Assembly (NCBI RefSeq): GCF_004341165.1
Contig: NZ_SLZR01000015.1
Span: 1-64,000, forward strand
From: Reinekea marinisedimentorum
Lineage (GTDB): Bacteria > Pseudomonadota > Gammaproteobacteria > Pseudomonadales > Natronospirillaceae
Reading direction: 5' to 3'
Length of the DNA stretch: 64,000 nucleotides
Shown: piece after piece, positions 54,222 to 62,872 of the stretch
Layout: every line of letters starts with the position of its first letter
Position numbering within the stretch: position 1 is the first letter of the stretch
The notes under the pieces: model-generated
What the model was told of the DNA's origin: nothing
Seen by the model: the letters and a program-made list of their open reading frames with translations, nothing else
The model's database searches: none
Program-made: the position numbers and the translations under genes

Positions 54222-54590
54222 AACTGGCCTATTTTGTCCGGGTTGGAGGGGGCGCTATTCTAGCGTTTGGGCGGCACCAATTAAAGGTAAAGATTGTGTC
54301 GGATATGGCTAACCTGCGATTGAATATTAAGCAAGATTTACCTGCAATGAGCTCGCACTTCTGAAAGCCAATGCCAATAGATGGCCAGTAAGTGCTCCTT
54401 GCCACAAACAAATCAAAATGACCCGCATCACCCAACTGGGTATAGTGAACTTATTTCCGACATTGAACATAATGGATTTTAGTGCCATAAGTCATTGATA
54501 TTGTGTAATTAATATGGAGAATTCTCGGGCGTTGGCAGGTCGTCGACCCTTGTCAACCTCTCTATTCGCAGTACCTAAAAGGACATTAGC
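54222..54590. other. divergent intergenic region, AT-rich
   Basis: No gene is supported. It should hold promoters for the PRPP-synthetase-like gene (minus) and the barrel gene (plus). Base composition is visibly lower in GC than the flanks. AAAGGACATTAGC before 54591 is the ribosome site. Confidence 0.5.
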
Positions 54591-55130
54591 ATGAAGTTTT
54601 TATCCAAACCGTTTATCGCATCGGCACTACTTGCCGCCTCAACATTTGTATCCGCTGAATCAGAAAGCACCACTAAAATGTTTAGTATTGGCATAGCCTC
54701 TACGGCTCAAGTTTTAGGCTATGACGATTATTACGGTACTGAAGACGAGTTCGCTGGCTTCGGGTTTTCAGGCACTATCGCTCCAACCGACAACGTAGCA
54801 TTTCAGGCAAACTTCTATTCTTTAGAACATGACATGTACGATGAGATTGAATTAAGTGGCGTCGAAATAATTGCATATTTTGGTACTGGCTTAGAAAGTG
54901 AAGGGTTTAAAGCCTATATTGGTCCTGGCTACTACAGTGAAACCGTTGAGACCCCTTACACAGAGTATGAGGCCAGTGGTTTACTTTTAGGCGCGGGCAT
55001 TGGCTACAACTGGCAATATGTAGCCCTAGATTTAGCATTAGCTTTTAAAAATGCCGATGACTATGCCGAAGAATTTAACGTCGATACTACATCTATAAAT
55101 GCAGCGTTAAAACTATCCGGAAGGTTCTAA
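54591..55130 (+). CDS. outer-membrane beta-barrel protein (8-strand type)
   Basis: 179 residues with a signal peptide (cleavage after FVSAES, about 22) and alternating strands ending in phenylalanine (LKLSGRF), the usual signal for the BAM machinery. Strands such as GFGFSGTIAPTDNVAFQANFYSL and GAGIGYNWQYVALDLALAFK fit a small OmpA/OmpW-sized barrel. The protein is rich in Tyr, Glu and Asp. Its composition is more AT-rich than its neighbours, so it may be acquired. Function unknown. Confidence 0.75.
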   Translation: MKFLSKPFIASALLAASTFVSAESESTTKMFSIGIASTAQVLGYDDYYGTEDEFAGFGFSGTIAPTDNVAFQANFYSLEHDMYDEIELSGVEIIAYFGTGLESEGFKAYIGPGYYSETVETPYTEYEASGLLLGAGIGYNWQYVALDLALAFKNADDYAEEFNVDTTSINAALKLSGRF

Positions 55131-55145
55131 TAACGCACCTCAATC

Positions 55146-55181
55146 GTGCGCGCTATTCGCTACAGCAACTATAGCGCGTAC
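55146..55181 (+). terminator. hairpin after the barrel gene
   Basis: GTGCGCGCTAT and ATAGCGCGTAC form a 10- to 11-bp stem with one mismatch, 15 bp after the barrel stop. No T-run follows. Confidence 0.45.
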
Positions 55182-55390
55182 CCTTCGATTACCGACAATT
55201 ATTTGAACCGGCTAGAACCTACAGATCCTGGCGGCACATTTTTGTCGCTCCTCGCCTCTAAAAAATCGACCTTCAGGTCCACTTTAACCGCTATATCAAA
55301 CAAGCAGCACTTTAGCCTTAAAACCACTTTTCATTAGCAAACAATCTGGTATAAGTTTGTGGAAATACTCTAAAAATAAGAACACATCAC

Positions 55391-56365
55391 ATGAGTAAAG
55401 TTAACTCGATCAAATTAGTGGGCGACAGCACATCCTATTTGTCCTGTTTCGGCAATGCCGATATGCCTAACCTGGCCTTCAAACTGGCAGATATTTCGTC
55501 TGAGGGCGCTCTGCTGACCGACCCTTTTGAGTACGAAGCGCGCGAGTCCTTTGCATTAAGCAGCAGCTCCAGCGATCAGTACTCTCATATTGTTGCTGAA
55601 CCGGAGCACAAGTGGGCCGATTTCATTGCTGAGCAATCCATCGAAAACGACGCCACCTACATCTTCGCTCCGCGTGAGGATATGTTTCCGGAAATGCACC
55701 GGGAAATACTCAAGGCGCAGGTTGTTCAGAAAACCCAATACGTCAATTTTTACGAACAGCACAACCGTAAAACCGGCATGATCAGGTATTTTGAAGTACA
55801 GACCGGTAACTGGTTTGGCGGTATCAGCCTGATCATGTGGCAGGCGCAAAAGCTGCTGCAAACCAAAGACCCTGAAGATCTGGTTTCTTTGACCCAATTA
55901 AAAGGGCTGTTCGACAAGCTTTCCCAGCGCACCGTAACCTATTCCATTATGTCGATGACCGAGCTGAACAGCTGGTCGCACCAGCAGATTGTGCACGATA
56001 GCCTGATCGACCGCATTGGTGGCACTCTGGCTAAAGACAAATGGGTCACGCATCAGATGTCGAAGGATGATATCCAGATCATTGAGAAGGGCGACCTGAC
56101 CCACCTGATCGATCAGATATTCATTACCCTGATGATGCTTATTGAACGCAAAGCGCTGGCCTTTAACCGCATCATCATTTCCTGTACGCATGCTCAGCTG
56201 GATATGCTGAAAGAAACGCTGGCTTTCCAGCAGATTGATCAGATGCAGGAATACTGGAAATACCGCTGGGTGCATCAGGTACCTTCAATCACCTCGCAAA
56301 TTCTGACCGGTAAAAGTGCCATTCACATCAGTTGCGCCAACAGCGAGCTGGTCGCAGCCGAATAA
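55391..56365 (+). CDS. possible divergent DegV-family protein
   Basis: 324 residues, cytosolic, no membrane segment. The order of features recalls DegV fatty-acid-binding proteins: VGDSTSYLS at the N terminus (DegV has DSTADL), a LSSSSSDQYSHI stretch where DegV has TSQPS, then NWFGGISLIMWQAQKLL (DegV: the S-x-G-x-G helix) and RTVTYSIMSMTEL (DegV: the YxxxDTLEYL region). Likeness is distant and the DegV ligand residues are not fully kept. So it is a hypothesis only. A clean terminator follows at 56384. Confidence 0.5.
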   Translation: MSKVNSIKLVGDSTSYLSCFGNADMPNLAFKLADISSEGALLTDPFEYEARESFALSSSSSDQYSHIVAEPEHKWADFIAEQSIENDATYIFAPREDMFPEMHREILKAQVVQKTQYVNFYEQHNRKTGMIRYFEVQTGNWFGGISLIMWQAQKLLQTKDPEDLVSLTQLKGLFDKLSQRTVTYSIMSMTELNSWSHQQIVHDSLIDRIGGTLAKDKWVTHQMSKDDIQIIEKGDLTHLIDQIFITLMMLIERKALAFNRIIISCTHAQLDMLKETLAFQQIDQMQEYWKYRWVHQVPSITSQILTGKSAIHISCANSELVAAE

Positions 56366-56383
56366 CACAATGAATGAACGCTA

Positions 56384-56415
56384 AAGCCACCGCGGCAATC
56401 CCGGTGGCTTTTTTT
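56384..56415 (+). terminator. terminator of the DegV-like gene
   Basis: AAGCCACCG and CGGTGGCTT form a 9-bp stem with a 9-nt loop, followed by a run of T residues: a textbook intrinsic terminator. Confidence 0.9.
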
Positions 56416-56418
56416 GGC

Positions 56419-57423
56419 TTAATGGTAGTTGGGTGTCAGGTGCGAACCATTGAACCAGGTGACCCAATCGTTCTCGAGCTTTTCCAGGCCACCGCGATAA
56501 AGGTCATCGACCATATCCATATAGTGAGCGTCCGGCACTTCATCGCACTTATCCTGCGACATATCGGCCAGTAGCTGCTGAGTCATAGCGCGATTCTCCG
56601 GCAACATCATGAAGTAAAACAACGCCCAGGAACTGGCATAAAACTGCCCTGCCTGTGAGCCCTGCCAGGCGCTGTGGTCGGCTGTCATCAGGGTTTGCAG
56701 CGGAATCAGCCGACCCTGATTTTGAATATAAGCGATCCACGATTGATTGACCGGCACAAGCTTAGCGCTTCCGCTCACCTCCAGCATTTCAAAGTACTCG
56801 GCCATGCCTTCAGTGACCCAGCCGGGCATAAAACCAATATTCTGAAACTGGAAGACATGAGTCGATTCATGCAACGCGACCTGCTGCGCGTAACTGTCGG
56901 ACCCCCGATACAGAACCGCTACCTTATTGTTAAGGGGTAAATAAAAGCCATCTGCCTGACTGGATGCCGAACCGGTTTCTTCATACATAAATTTCATCAG
57001 CGCATTACGGCTACCAAACACCTGCATATCAATCTCGGATTTGGCCATCGTACCGGCAGGCAACAACCGGCTGATCGAATCGGCAATCGCCCGCCCGCCG
57101 ATCGCCAGCGCCTCTCCAATATTACTGTCGATCGGCCCTGATGGATAAGAAACACTGACATCGAAGTAATCTTTGCGGCCGGCCAGCGCGTGCTTCTCGG
57201 CATCAACATTCTGAGGTGCGCGGTCACCAAAATGGACCTGCCCGTTTTCATCCTTCCAGCTGTAAACACTAGTGCCGGAGGATCGTTGCACCGGTGCTGA
57301 GTTCTCAGCACAGACGCCTTCCATAAGCTGCTGATACTTGGCCTCTACATTTAACTGTTCATCGGCCACTGTATTTACCGCCAACAGGCAGGCTGAAAGG
57401 CCGGTAATGAGGATCTTTTTCAT
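56419..57423 (-). CDS. DUF4124 protein with gluzincin-like metallopeptidase domain
   Basis: 334 residues from ATG 57423 (MKKILITGLSACLLAV), which gives a proper signal peptide; the open frame to 57552 is not favoured. A DUF4124-like motif (SVYSWKDENGQVHFGDRAP) covers about 52-70. A peptidase MA-like domain follows with the zinc motif HESTH (185-189, HExxH) and a downstream glutamate in TEGMAEYFE (205-209), so the catalytic set seems complete. It should be a periplasmic or envelope metallopeptidase. It is divergent from satP. Confidence 0.8.
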   Translation of the reverse strand: MKKILITGLSACLLAVNTVADEQLNVEAKYQQLMEGVCAENSAPVQRSSGTSVYSWKDENGQVHFGDRAPQNVDAEKHALAGRKDYFDVSVSYPSGPIDSNIGEALAIGGRAIADSISRLLPAGTMAKSEIDMQVFGSRNALMKFMYEETGSASSQADGFYLPLNNKVAVLYRGSDSYAQQVALHESTHVFQFQNIGFMPGWVTEGMAEYFEMLEVSGSAKLVPVNQSWIAYIQNQGRLIPLQTLMTADHSAWQGSQAGQFYASSWALFYFMMLPENRAMTQQLLADMSQDKCDEVPDAHYMDMVDDLYRGGLEKLENDWVTWFNGSHLTPNYH

Positions 57424-57690
57424 TTGCGCGTCACTTCCCTGAAATTTTCGAGCGTCGTTGAAATTTAGGAGCCAGCACACGCTCTTTACATAAACATAAC
57501 TCACGAACGTGACAGTCAGCACTACCGCTAGACAGTATCGCGGCCTGTACACAAGTGGTCAAATTCACAATGTAAACAAAAAATTTACCATTTGTAATAC
57601 AATTAAGCGAGCGTGCCCTATTTCACAGAAAAAAAACTGCTGGTAAATTCCGCGCACTTTTTCAGCACTCACAAGGCGAGTATTGCAATC

Positions 57691-58299
57691 ATGAAAGACC
57701 AACTGGCGAATCCGGCCCCATTAGGATTGATGGGCTTTGGCATGACCACTGTTTTATTAAATATCCACAATGCGGGCTTCTTCCCGTTCAGCGCGATGGT
57801 ATTGGCCATGGGCCTTTGCTACGGCGGCACCGCGCAAGTTATTGCCGGTATTCTGGAGTTCCGCAAGAACAACACTTTCGGCCTGACAGCCTTCACCTCT
57901 TACGGATTTTTCTGGATCAGCCTGGTGGTATTGCTGGTCATGCCTAAAATGGGCCTGGCAGAAGCAAGCTCAGCTGAGTTCATGGGCTGTTACCTGGCAA
58001 TGTGGGGTATCTTCACCGCCTTCATGTGGGTCGGCACTCTGCCAGGCAACAAAACACTGCAATTCGTGTTTGCCAGCCTGACCGTATTGTTTGCCCTATT
58101 GGCGATTCACAACTTCACGCACTCGGAAGTGATTGGTCACATTGCTGGCTGGGTCGGCATCGTTTGCGGCAGCAGCGCTATTTACCTGGCCATGGCCGAG
58201 GTGATTAACGAGCAGCACGGCCGCACTGTTCTGCCTATTGGTGAGCCAAGCAAGAAAGAAACCGCAACCGTTTCTGTTGACGCACTGGCGGCCAGCTAA
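57691..58299 (+). CDS. satP: acetate/succinate uptake transporter (GPR1/FUN34/YaaH)
   Basis: 202 residues from ATG 57691 (MKDQLANPAP). The longer frame from a GTG at 57613 adds 26 residues that are not seen in the family. The signature NPAPLGLMGFGMTT stands at the N terminus, six membrane helices follow, and HNAGFF and YGGTAQVIAGILEF are typical. It imports acetate and succinate with protons. It is divergent from the metallopeptidase-like gene. Its terminator region carries copy B of the 173-bp element. Confidence 0.92.
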   Translation: MKDQLANPAPLGLMGFGMTTVLLNIHNAGFFPFSAMVLAMGLCYGGTAQVIAGILEFRKNNTFGLTAFTSYGFFWISLVVLLVMPKMGLAEASSAEFMGCYLAMWGIFTAFMWVGTLPGNKTLQFVFASLTVLFALLAIHNFTHSEVIGHIAGWVGIVCGSSAIYLAMAEVINEQHGRTVLPIGEPSKKETATVSVDALAAS

Positions 58300-58323
58300 T
58301 AAGCAAGCCACGAATACAAAAAA

Positions 58324-58341
58324 GAGCAGCCTTGGCTGCTC
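58324..58341 (+). terminator. terminator hairpin after satP (proximal copy, no T-run)
   Basis: GAGCAGCC-TT-GGCTGCTC, 24 bp after the satP stop. It is identical to 58517-58534 but followed by CCGG instead of T residues. Confidence 0.75.
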
Positions 58342-58343
58342 CC

Positions 58344-58516
58344 GGTTGTCGATAAACCCCGCCGCCGAAAAGGTATCACTTAAATGGACCGCTGCAAGTA
58401 TCGCCGGAATGCCGGACCACCTGATACGCTCGACGAAAACATCCATGTTTTCGACGTCCATTTAAGTGATACCTTTTCACCGTCTCGAAAGCTGCGGTAG
58501 CTTTGTCATCAGTCTG
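58344..58516. mobile_element. structured 173-bp repeat element, copy B
   Basis: Same length as copy A, 12 substitutions, no gaps. The outer stem pairs 58368-58389 with 58456-58477. Where copy A has a G-C pair (33898-33987), copy B has A-T (58378-58467), so the stem is kept. It lies between two identical 18-bp hairpin repeats. The two inner hairpins are unchanged. No coding capacity. Confidence 0.8.
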
Positions 58517-58542
58517 GAGCAGCCTTGGCTGCTCTTTTTTTT
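58517..58542 (+). terminator. terminator hairpin after satP (distal copy, with T8)
   Basis: GAGCAGCC-TT-GGCTGCTC followed by eight T residues: a perfect intrinsic terminator. It duplicates the hairpin at 58324-58341 and marks the right edge of the element. Confidence 0.9.
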
Positions 58543-58563
58543 GCTTAAAACCCTGTGACGTTT

Positions 58564-60669
58564 CTATTCAGCTGACGCTTCCATAGCGTCGAGCGAGCCC
58601 GGGTCGAGATAGGTTGCAGTACCGTTATCTAAATCCAGAATGATATCGACATATTCAAAGCGGCGAGTCCAAACATTACCCTCCTGTTGCGCATATTCCA
58701 GCGGCTCACCTAATGCCATATCCCACTCAGGGAAGGGTGTGATATTTTTGAAGAAGTCGGTACCGGCACTATTCGCCAGCGGTGTATCGATGAATTTCAG
58801 ATACGAATATTCACCCGCCCCCATCAGAAACAGCGCCAGCTTAAAGTCGAAGTAGGCATACATTTCCGCCAGTTCATCCTGTTCATCGGTTTCCAGCTGC
58901 GCCCAAAACTCGGGCATGGCAGCACTGGCTTTTTCACGCATTTCATCCAACGTTAATTCAGTGACTGGCGTTGGTTTGGTTTTGGTTAAAGAGAGTTGAA
59001 GCATTTTGCCTGCAGCTGCGGCTTCCTGCATGTATTGAATACCCAAATTGGCATTTTCTACGTAACCGGTCGTGAAGCGCTCAAACAGCTCCATGTAAGA
59101 GCCGTGAATATAGCTGTGAACATAATCCATCATGCCGTTCGGGCGGTTCGGCCTTAAAAAATTCCCCACGAGGGTTACCTGATCGGCATACATATCGCGC
59201 ATTTGAGCCAACAGAGGTTTCAGGGCTTCTTCACGATAGGTATCAGACACCGGCTCGCCCCAGTAATCGACGTACAAACTGTTGCCAACATCGTATGCTT
59301 TTAACAAGCCATCAATAAAGAATGAATAGCCCGGTTCATCAAAGCCCAGCTCTTTGTTCTCTTCAATTTGCCGTTCAACTTCGCTTAACCAGTACTCTCG
59401 CATTTCCGGTACGGCCAGGTTGAAGTATGGGTAACCATTACCGGTCACCACGGAGCCATCTTCGTTGTACAGATAGTGCTCTGGATTCGTCAGGTAGTGG
59501 CCACTGTCCAGATCACCACTGCCGTAGTCCTTCTCCAGGTTCATGTAACCCACACCGTAGAGCTTATCCGGGTATTTTTCAGAAAATTCGGTTTTATCAT
59601 CTACACCCAAAAGCGAAGAGAAATTAGCCACCAGGTCAATCTCATCTTCCGTCCAGGTGCCGGTTTTGCGAATGTACACCAAGCTTTGCGGCGTATCCCA
59701 GGAAAAACCACCGATTCGCTCATCCATAAATTCTGACAGGTAACTCATCCAGGTATCGTCTTCAACGATCTCAAATTCAACAGTAACGTCCGCTACCGCA
59801 GCATTCCGCCAGGTTCCACTGCCTGCGCCGGTCAGGATTAACTGCTCGGTATCGTCAAAGCTTTGTTCGCTGCTACCCGCGCTGAAGCTGAAGCTATCAA
59901 GGTCGGTGCCCTCTCCTACAACAAAGGCATGGTTGTTCCCCGCGCTGGGCTCGTACAGAGTAGCCGAGGCAATACCCGTGAACGCAAGTTCCGTGTCGTA
60001 AGCCGAGGTATAGACATTCTCAATGGTAAAGGTGATCGTTTCGCCTTCGTCGATGAAGTCGTTATCTGCAATACTCCAGTAGCCATCGTTTTCAACGACG
60101 TCGGCTTCATCACCGTAGGCCGTCATCGACGATTCACCTTCGGTTTCGCTGTAGCTGTAAACAGAGTCGCTGAAGCCTTTTACAATCAGATCAAACGAGA
60201 CCGTATCGTTACTGCCATCTCCGTCTAAGTCATCACCCTGCCAGACAACGCTGTAAGTATGGGCATTACCCTCAGACTGCTCAGAGACCAAAAGATACTC
60301 AGTCGTTGCATCGTACTCGGCCAGGTTGGTTACCAGGCTAACCTCAGAACCCGGGCCAACACTGAACGACAAGCTGGAGACCGCTGCGGTGTAGACCTCA
60401 AAATCATCATCTGATGTACTCGTAGCTTCATCGTCACTGGTCAGGGCTTTTGCAGTGTCTTCTTCATCCGACTCTTCAAGAGTCAATTCTATAAAGTCTT
60501 CATAGGTTGCTTCAGATTCAGAAACGTCGGCGTCATCCGAGGTGCTGATTACAGACTCAGCGCTGGTTTCAGAATTACAGCTGTAAAGCAGTAGCGAGGC
60601 TGCAGCCGCTATGGCCAGCCCTAAAAGGTGTCTTTTGTGCGTGGGTACTGCGGATGGAATAGAGTTCAT
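58564..60669 (-). CDS. lipoprotein with putative glycoside hydrolase (GHL15-like) domain
   Basis: 701 residues. The signal peptide ends LLLYSC, a near-lipobox, so it is probably lipid-anchored at the cysteine near residue 31. A very acidic Ser/Asp/Glu stretch (about 35-90) is followed by a beta-rich domain of about 200 residues. From about 310 to 690 lies a barrel-like domain with YLTNPEHYLYNEDG, MREYWLSEVERQIEE and FFIDGLLKAYD, then TLVGNFLRP and LFLMGAGEYSYLKF. The pattern recalls the putative glycosyl hydrolase family GHL15 (PF14885). It should act on an external glycan. No sugar-uptake genes are adjacent. Confidence 0.65.
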   Translation of the reverse strand: MNSIPSAVPTHKRHLLGLAIAAAASLLLYSCNSETSAESVISTSDDADVSESEATYEDFIELTLEESDEEDTAKALTSDDEATSTSDDDFEVYTAAVSSLSFSVGPGSEVSLVTNLAEYDATTEYLLVSEQSEGNAHTYSVVWQGDDLDGDGSNDTVSFDLIVKGFSDSVYSYSETEGESSMTAYGDEADVVENDGYWSIADNDFIDEGETITFTIENVYTSAYDTELAFTGIASATLYEPSAGNNHAFVVGEGTDLDSFSFSAGSSEQSFDDTEQLILTGAGSGTWRNAAVADVTVEFEIVEDDTWMSYLSEFMDERIGGFSWDTPQSLVYIRKTGTWTEDEIDLVANFSSLLGVDDKTEFSEKYPDKLYGVGYMNLEKDYGSGDLDSGHYLTNPEHYLYNEDGSVVTGNGYPYFNLAVPEMREYWLSEVERQIEENKELGFDEPGYSFFIDGLLKAYDVGNSLYVDYWGEPVSDTYREEALKPLLAQMRDMYADQVTLVGNFLRPNRPNGMMDYVHSYIHGSYMELFERFTTGYVENANLGIQYMQEAAAAGKMLQLSLTKTKPTPVTELTLDEMREKASAAMPEFWAQLETDEQDELAEMYAYFDFKLALFLMGAGEYSYLKFIDTPLANSAGTDFFKNITPFPEWDMALGEPLEYAQQEGNVWTRRFEYVDIILDLDNGTATYLDPGSLDAMEASAE

Positions 60670-60937
60670 ACAGGTGCCTATATTTCTATATTTACTGTGC
60701 GTGTAAATGAAATAACCGTGAATAACAGAAAGCAGGATTTGAAAATTAACTCAACAGCAAAAACATTATTCAACTCCAGCAAGGAGTGTTGAGTTTAAGA
60801 AAAGCAGAGGCGGCATTTTGGGGGTTGGTGCGCAAAATTCTTGCTACTGAATTGCGCAAATGCGGAGAATTTTAAATATGTGAAGTTGTCCATTTTATGC
60901 ATTGAGCCATTAACGGCGACGAGGCCTGAAAACCCAC

Positions 60938-61204
60938 TCACAAAACCTGATTTTTCTGCAGCACCTTATAGATTTTCTTGCTGCTGCGGGCCAGCTTTTC
61001 AACATCGCCCAAAGATGGCTCATCACCGGCATTGACCGAGCCCTCCCACCATTCGACTTCCTGCTCTAAATACTCCAGCAGCTTTTTCGGGCAGCCCATA
61101 CACAAGCCGCCACAGACCCGCGCTTCGTTCATTTCATCGAACGGAATGTGGCTGCGTATCTGGCCGATCAGCGAGAGCATGGCTTGGGATGTTTTTGGCT
61201 TCAT
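60938..61204 (-). CDS. small cysteine-motif protein of unknown function
   Basis: 88 residues, helical. A conserved-looking motif ARVCGGLCMGCPKKLLEYLEQE (Cys spacing C-x3-C-x2-C, near residues 31-38) could bind metal or an Fe-S cluster. No signal peptide or membrane segment. I do not know a name for it, though similar small proteins occur in gammaproteobacteria. It is divergent from the aldehyde dehydrogenase gene. Confidence 0.65.
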   Translation of the reverse strand: MKPKTSQAMLSLIGQIRSHIPFDEMNEARVCGGLCMGCPKKLLEYLEQEVEWWEGSVNAGDEPSLGDVEKLARSSKKIYKVLQKNQVL

Positions 61205-61399
61205 AGACTATATTAGAAATGCCTTAATTATGAGGCACAGTATACCCAATGCACCGGTGGCGAATAGTGCAAAAGATCAACTAACGGCACTGACTCCTGA
61301 CACACGCTAAACAGCTTCGCTGTAAGAATCAGCCAATGGCGCTATTTAACAGAATGCGAGTTTGGTATTCAATGTTCCAAACCCTGCTGGAGGCAGACA

Positions 61400-62872
61400 A
61401 TGCAAACCCTACAAGATACCGGACTACGCGACCCGCAACTGCTTAAATGCTGTTCCTATATCAATGGCCGCTGGCACCACAGCGAGCCGACACTTGCGGT
61501 CACTAACCCCGCTAACGGCGAAGTGATCGCAGAAGTCAGTAACGCCGGCATTGCCGAAACAGAACTGGCCGTGAGTGCCGCCAGGAACGCCTTTAAGGCC
61601 TGGTCCGCAAAAACGGCAAACGAACGCGCCACCCTAATGAGAGCCTGGTTCAACCTGGTCATGGAAAACCAGGACGATCTAGGCCGCTTGCTGACACTGG
61701 AACAAGGCAAACCGCTGGCAGAGGCCAAGGGCGAAATCGCCTACGGCGCAGGCTTTATTGAATGGTTTGCAGAAGAAGCCAGGCGTGTTTATGGCGATAC
61801 CATTCCGGCGCCTTCGGGTGACAAACGCATTGTTGTGATCAAACAACCGGTCGGCGTGGTCGCGGCCATTACCCCGTGGAATTTCCCGAATGCGATGATT
61901 GCGCGTAAGGCAGCCGCGGCCTTGGCGGCCGGTTGTACCTTTGTGGTTCGCCCCGCCACACAAACGCCGTTATCGGCGCTGGCTCTGGCCGAGCTTGCGG
62001 AGCGTGCCGGCATTCCGGCCGGGGTCTTCAATGTGGTCATCGGCGACGACGCCAAAGGCATGGGCAAGGTACTGACTCAGCACCCGGACATCGCTAAATT
62101 CACCTTCACCGGTTCAACGCCGGTTGGTAAAGCGCTGATCAGCCAATGCGCGACCACCGTAAAAAAGGTTTCGATGGAGCTGGGCGGTAATGCGCCCTTC
62201 ATCGTGTTCGACGATTCCGACATTGACGCCGCCGTTGACGGGGCCCTGGTCTCGAAGTACCGCAATGCCGGCCAGACCTGTGTGTGCACCAACCGCATTC
62301 TGGTTCAGCAAGGTGTGCTCAACGAGTTCACTGAAAAATTTACCGCTGCCGTAGCGGCGTTAAAAACCGGCGATGGCTTGGCAGAAGGCACACAGGTTGG
62401 GCCGATGATCAGTTCAGATGCCGTCAGCGATGTTGAAGCGTTGGTTCAGGCCTCGGTTGCTGCCGGTGCAAAAGTGGTTCTTGGTGGTGCGAAAGACGGC
62501 TCCGGCGATGCCTTTTATCAGCCAACCATTCTCAGCGGCGTGACCAACGAGATGCCCATCGCTAAAAACGAAATCTTTGGCCCGGTATCGCCCATTATCG
62601 CCTTCGAAGATGAAACGGATGCCATTGCCATGGCCAACGACACTGACTATGGCCTGGCGGCTTATTTTTATTCCAGAGATATCGGCCGTATCTGGCGCGT
62701 TGCCGAAGGCCTGGAATACGGCATGGTCGGCATCAATGAAGGCATCATTTCAAATGCCGCAGCGCCCTTTGGCGGCGTCAAGCAATCCGGCAACGGGCGT
62801 GAAGGTTCCAAATATGGCCTGGATGATTATTTGGAAATTAAGTACCTGTGCATGGGCGGCCTGAACCGCTAA
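61400..62872 (+). CDS. gabD: NAD(P)-dependent succinate-semialdehyde dehydrogenase-like ALDH
   Basis: 490 residues, full length. The family motif ITPWNFPNAMIARKAAAALAAGCTFV matches GabD. FTGSTPVGK, the general base in MELGGNAPFIV and the catalytic cysteine in NAGQTCVCTNRI (near 293) are all present. It should oxidise succinate semialdehyde or another short semialdehyde; the neighbouring beta-alanine:pyruvate aminotransferase points to amino-acid-derived aldehydes. CTGGAGGCAGACA precedes the ATG. Its stop overlaps the convergent LysR stop by 4 bp. Confidence 0.87.
   Translation: MQTLQDTGLRDPQLLKCCSYINGRWHHSEPTLAVTNPANGEVIAEVSNAGIAETELAVSAARNAFKAWSAKTANERATLMRAWFNLVMENQDDLGRLLTLEQGKPLAEAKGEIAYGAGFIEWFAEEARRVYGDTIPAPSGDKRIVVIKQPVGVVAAITPWNFPNAMIARKAAAALAAGCTFVVRPATQTPLSALALAELAERAGIPAGVFNVVIGDDAKGMGKVLTQHPDIAKFTFTGSTPVGKALISQCATTVKKVSMELGGNAPFIVFDDSDIDAAVDGALVSKYRNAGQTCVCTNRILVQQGVLNEFTEKFTAAVAALKTGDGLAEGTQVGPMISSDAVSDVEALVQASVAAGAKVVLGGAKDGSGDAFYQPTILSGVTNEMPIAKNEIFGPVSPIIAFEDETDAIAMANDTDYGLAAYFYSRDIGRIWRVAEGLEYGMVGINEGIISNAAAPFGGVKQSGNGREGSKYGLDDYLEIKYLCMGGLNR

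Noticed and set aside
55146-55337. 63-codon plus-strand ORF after the barrel gene
   Set aside because: It begins in the hairpin after the barrel gene, has no ribosome site and its composition looks random.
60745-60800. Alternative stems AACTCAACA/TGTTGAGTT and CAACTCC/GGAGTGTTG upstream of the GHL15-like gene
   Set aside because: Could be a switchable leader or operator, but the stems are short, A-rich and without further support.
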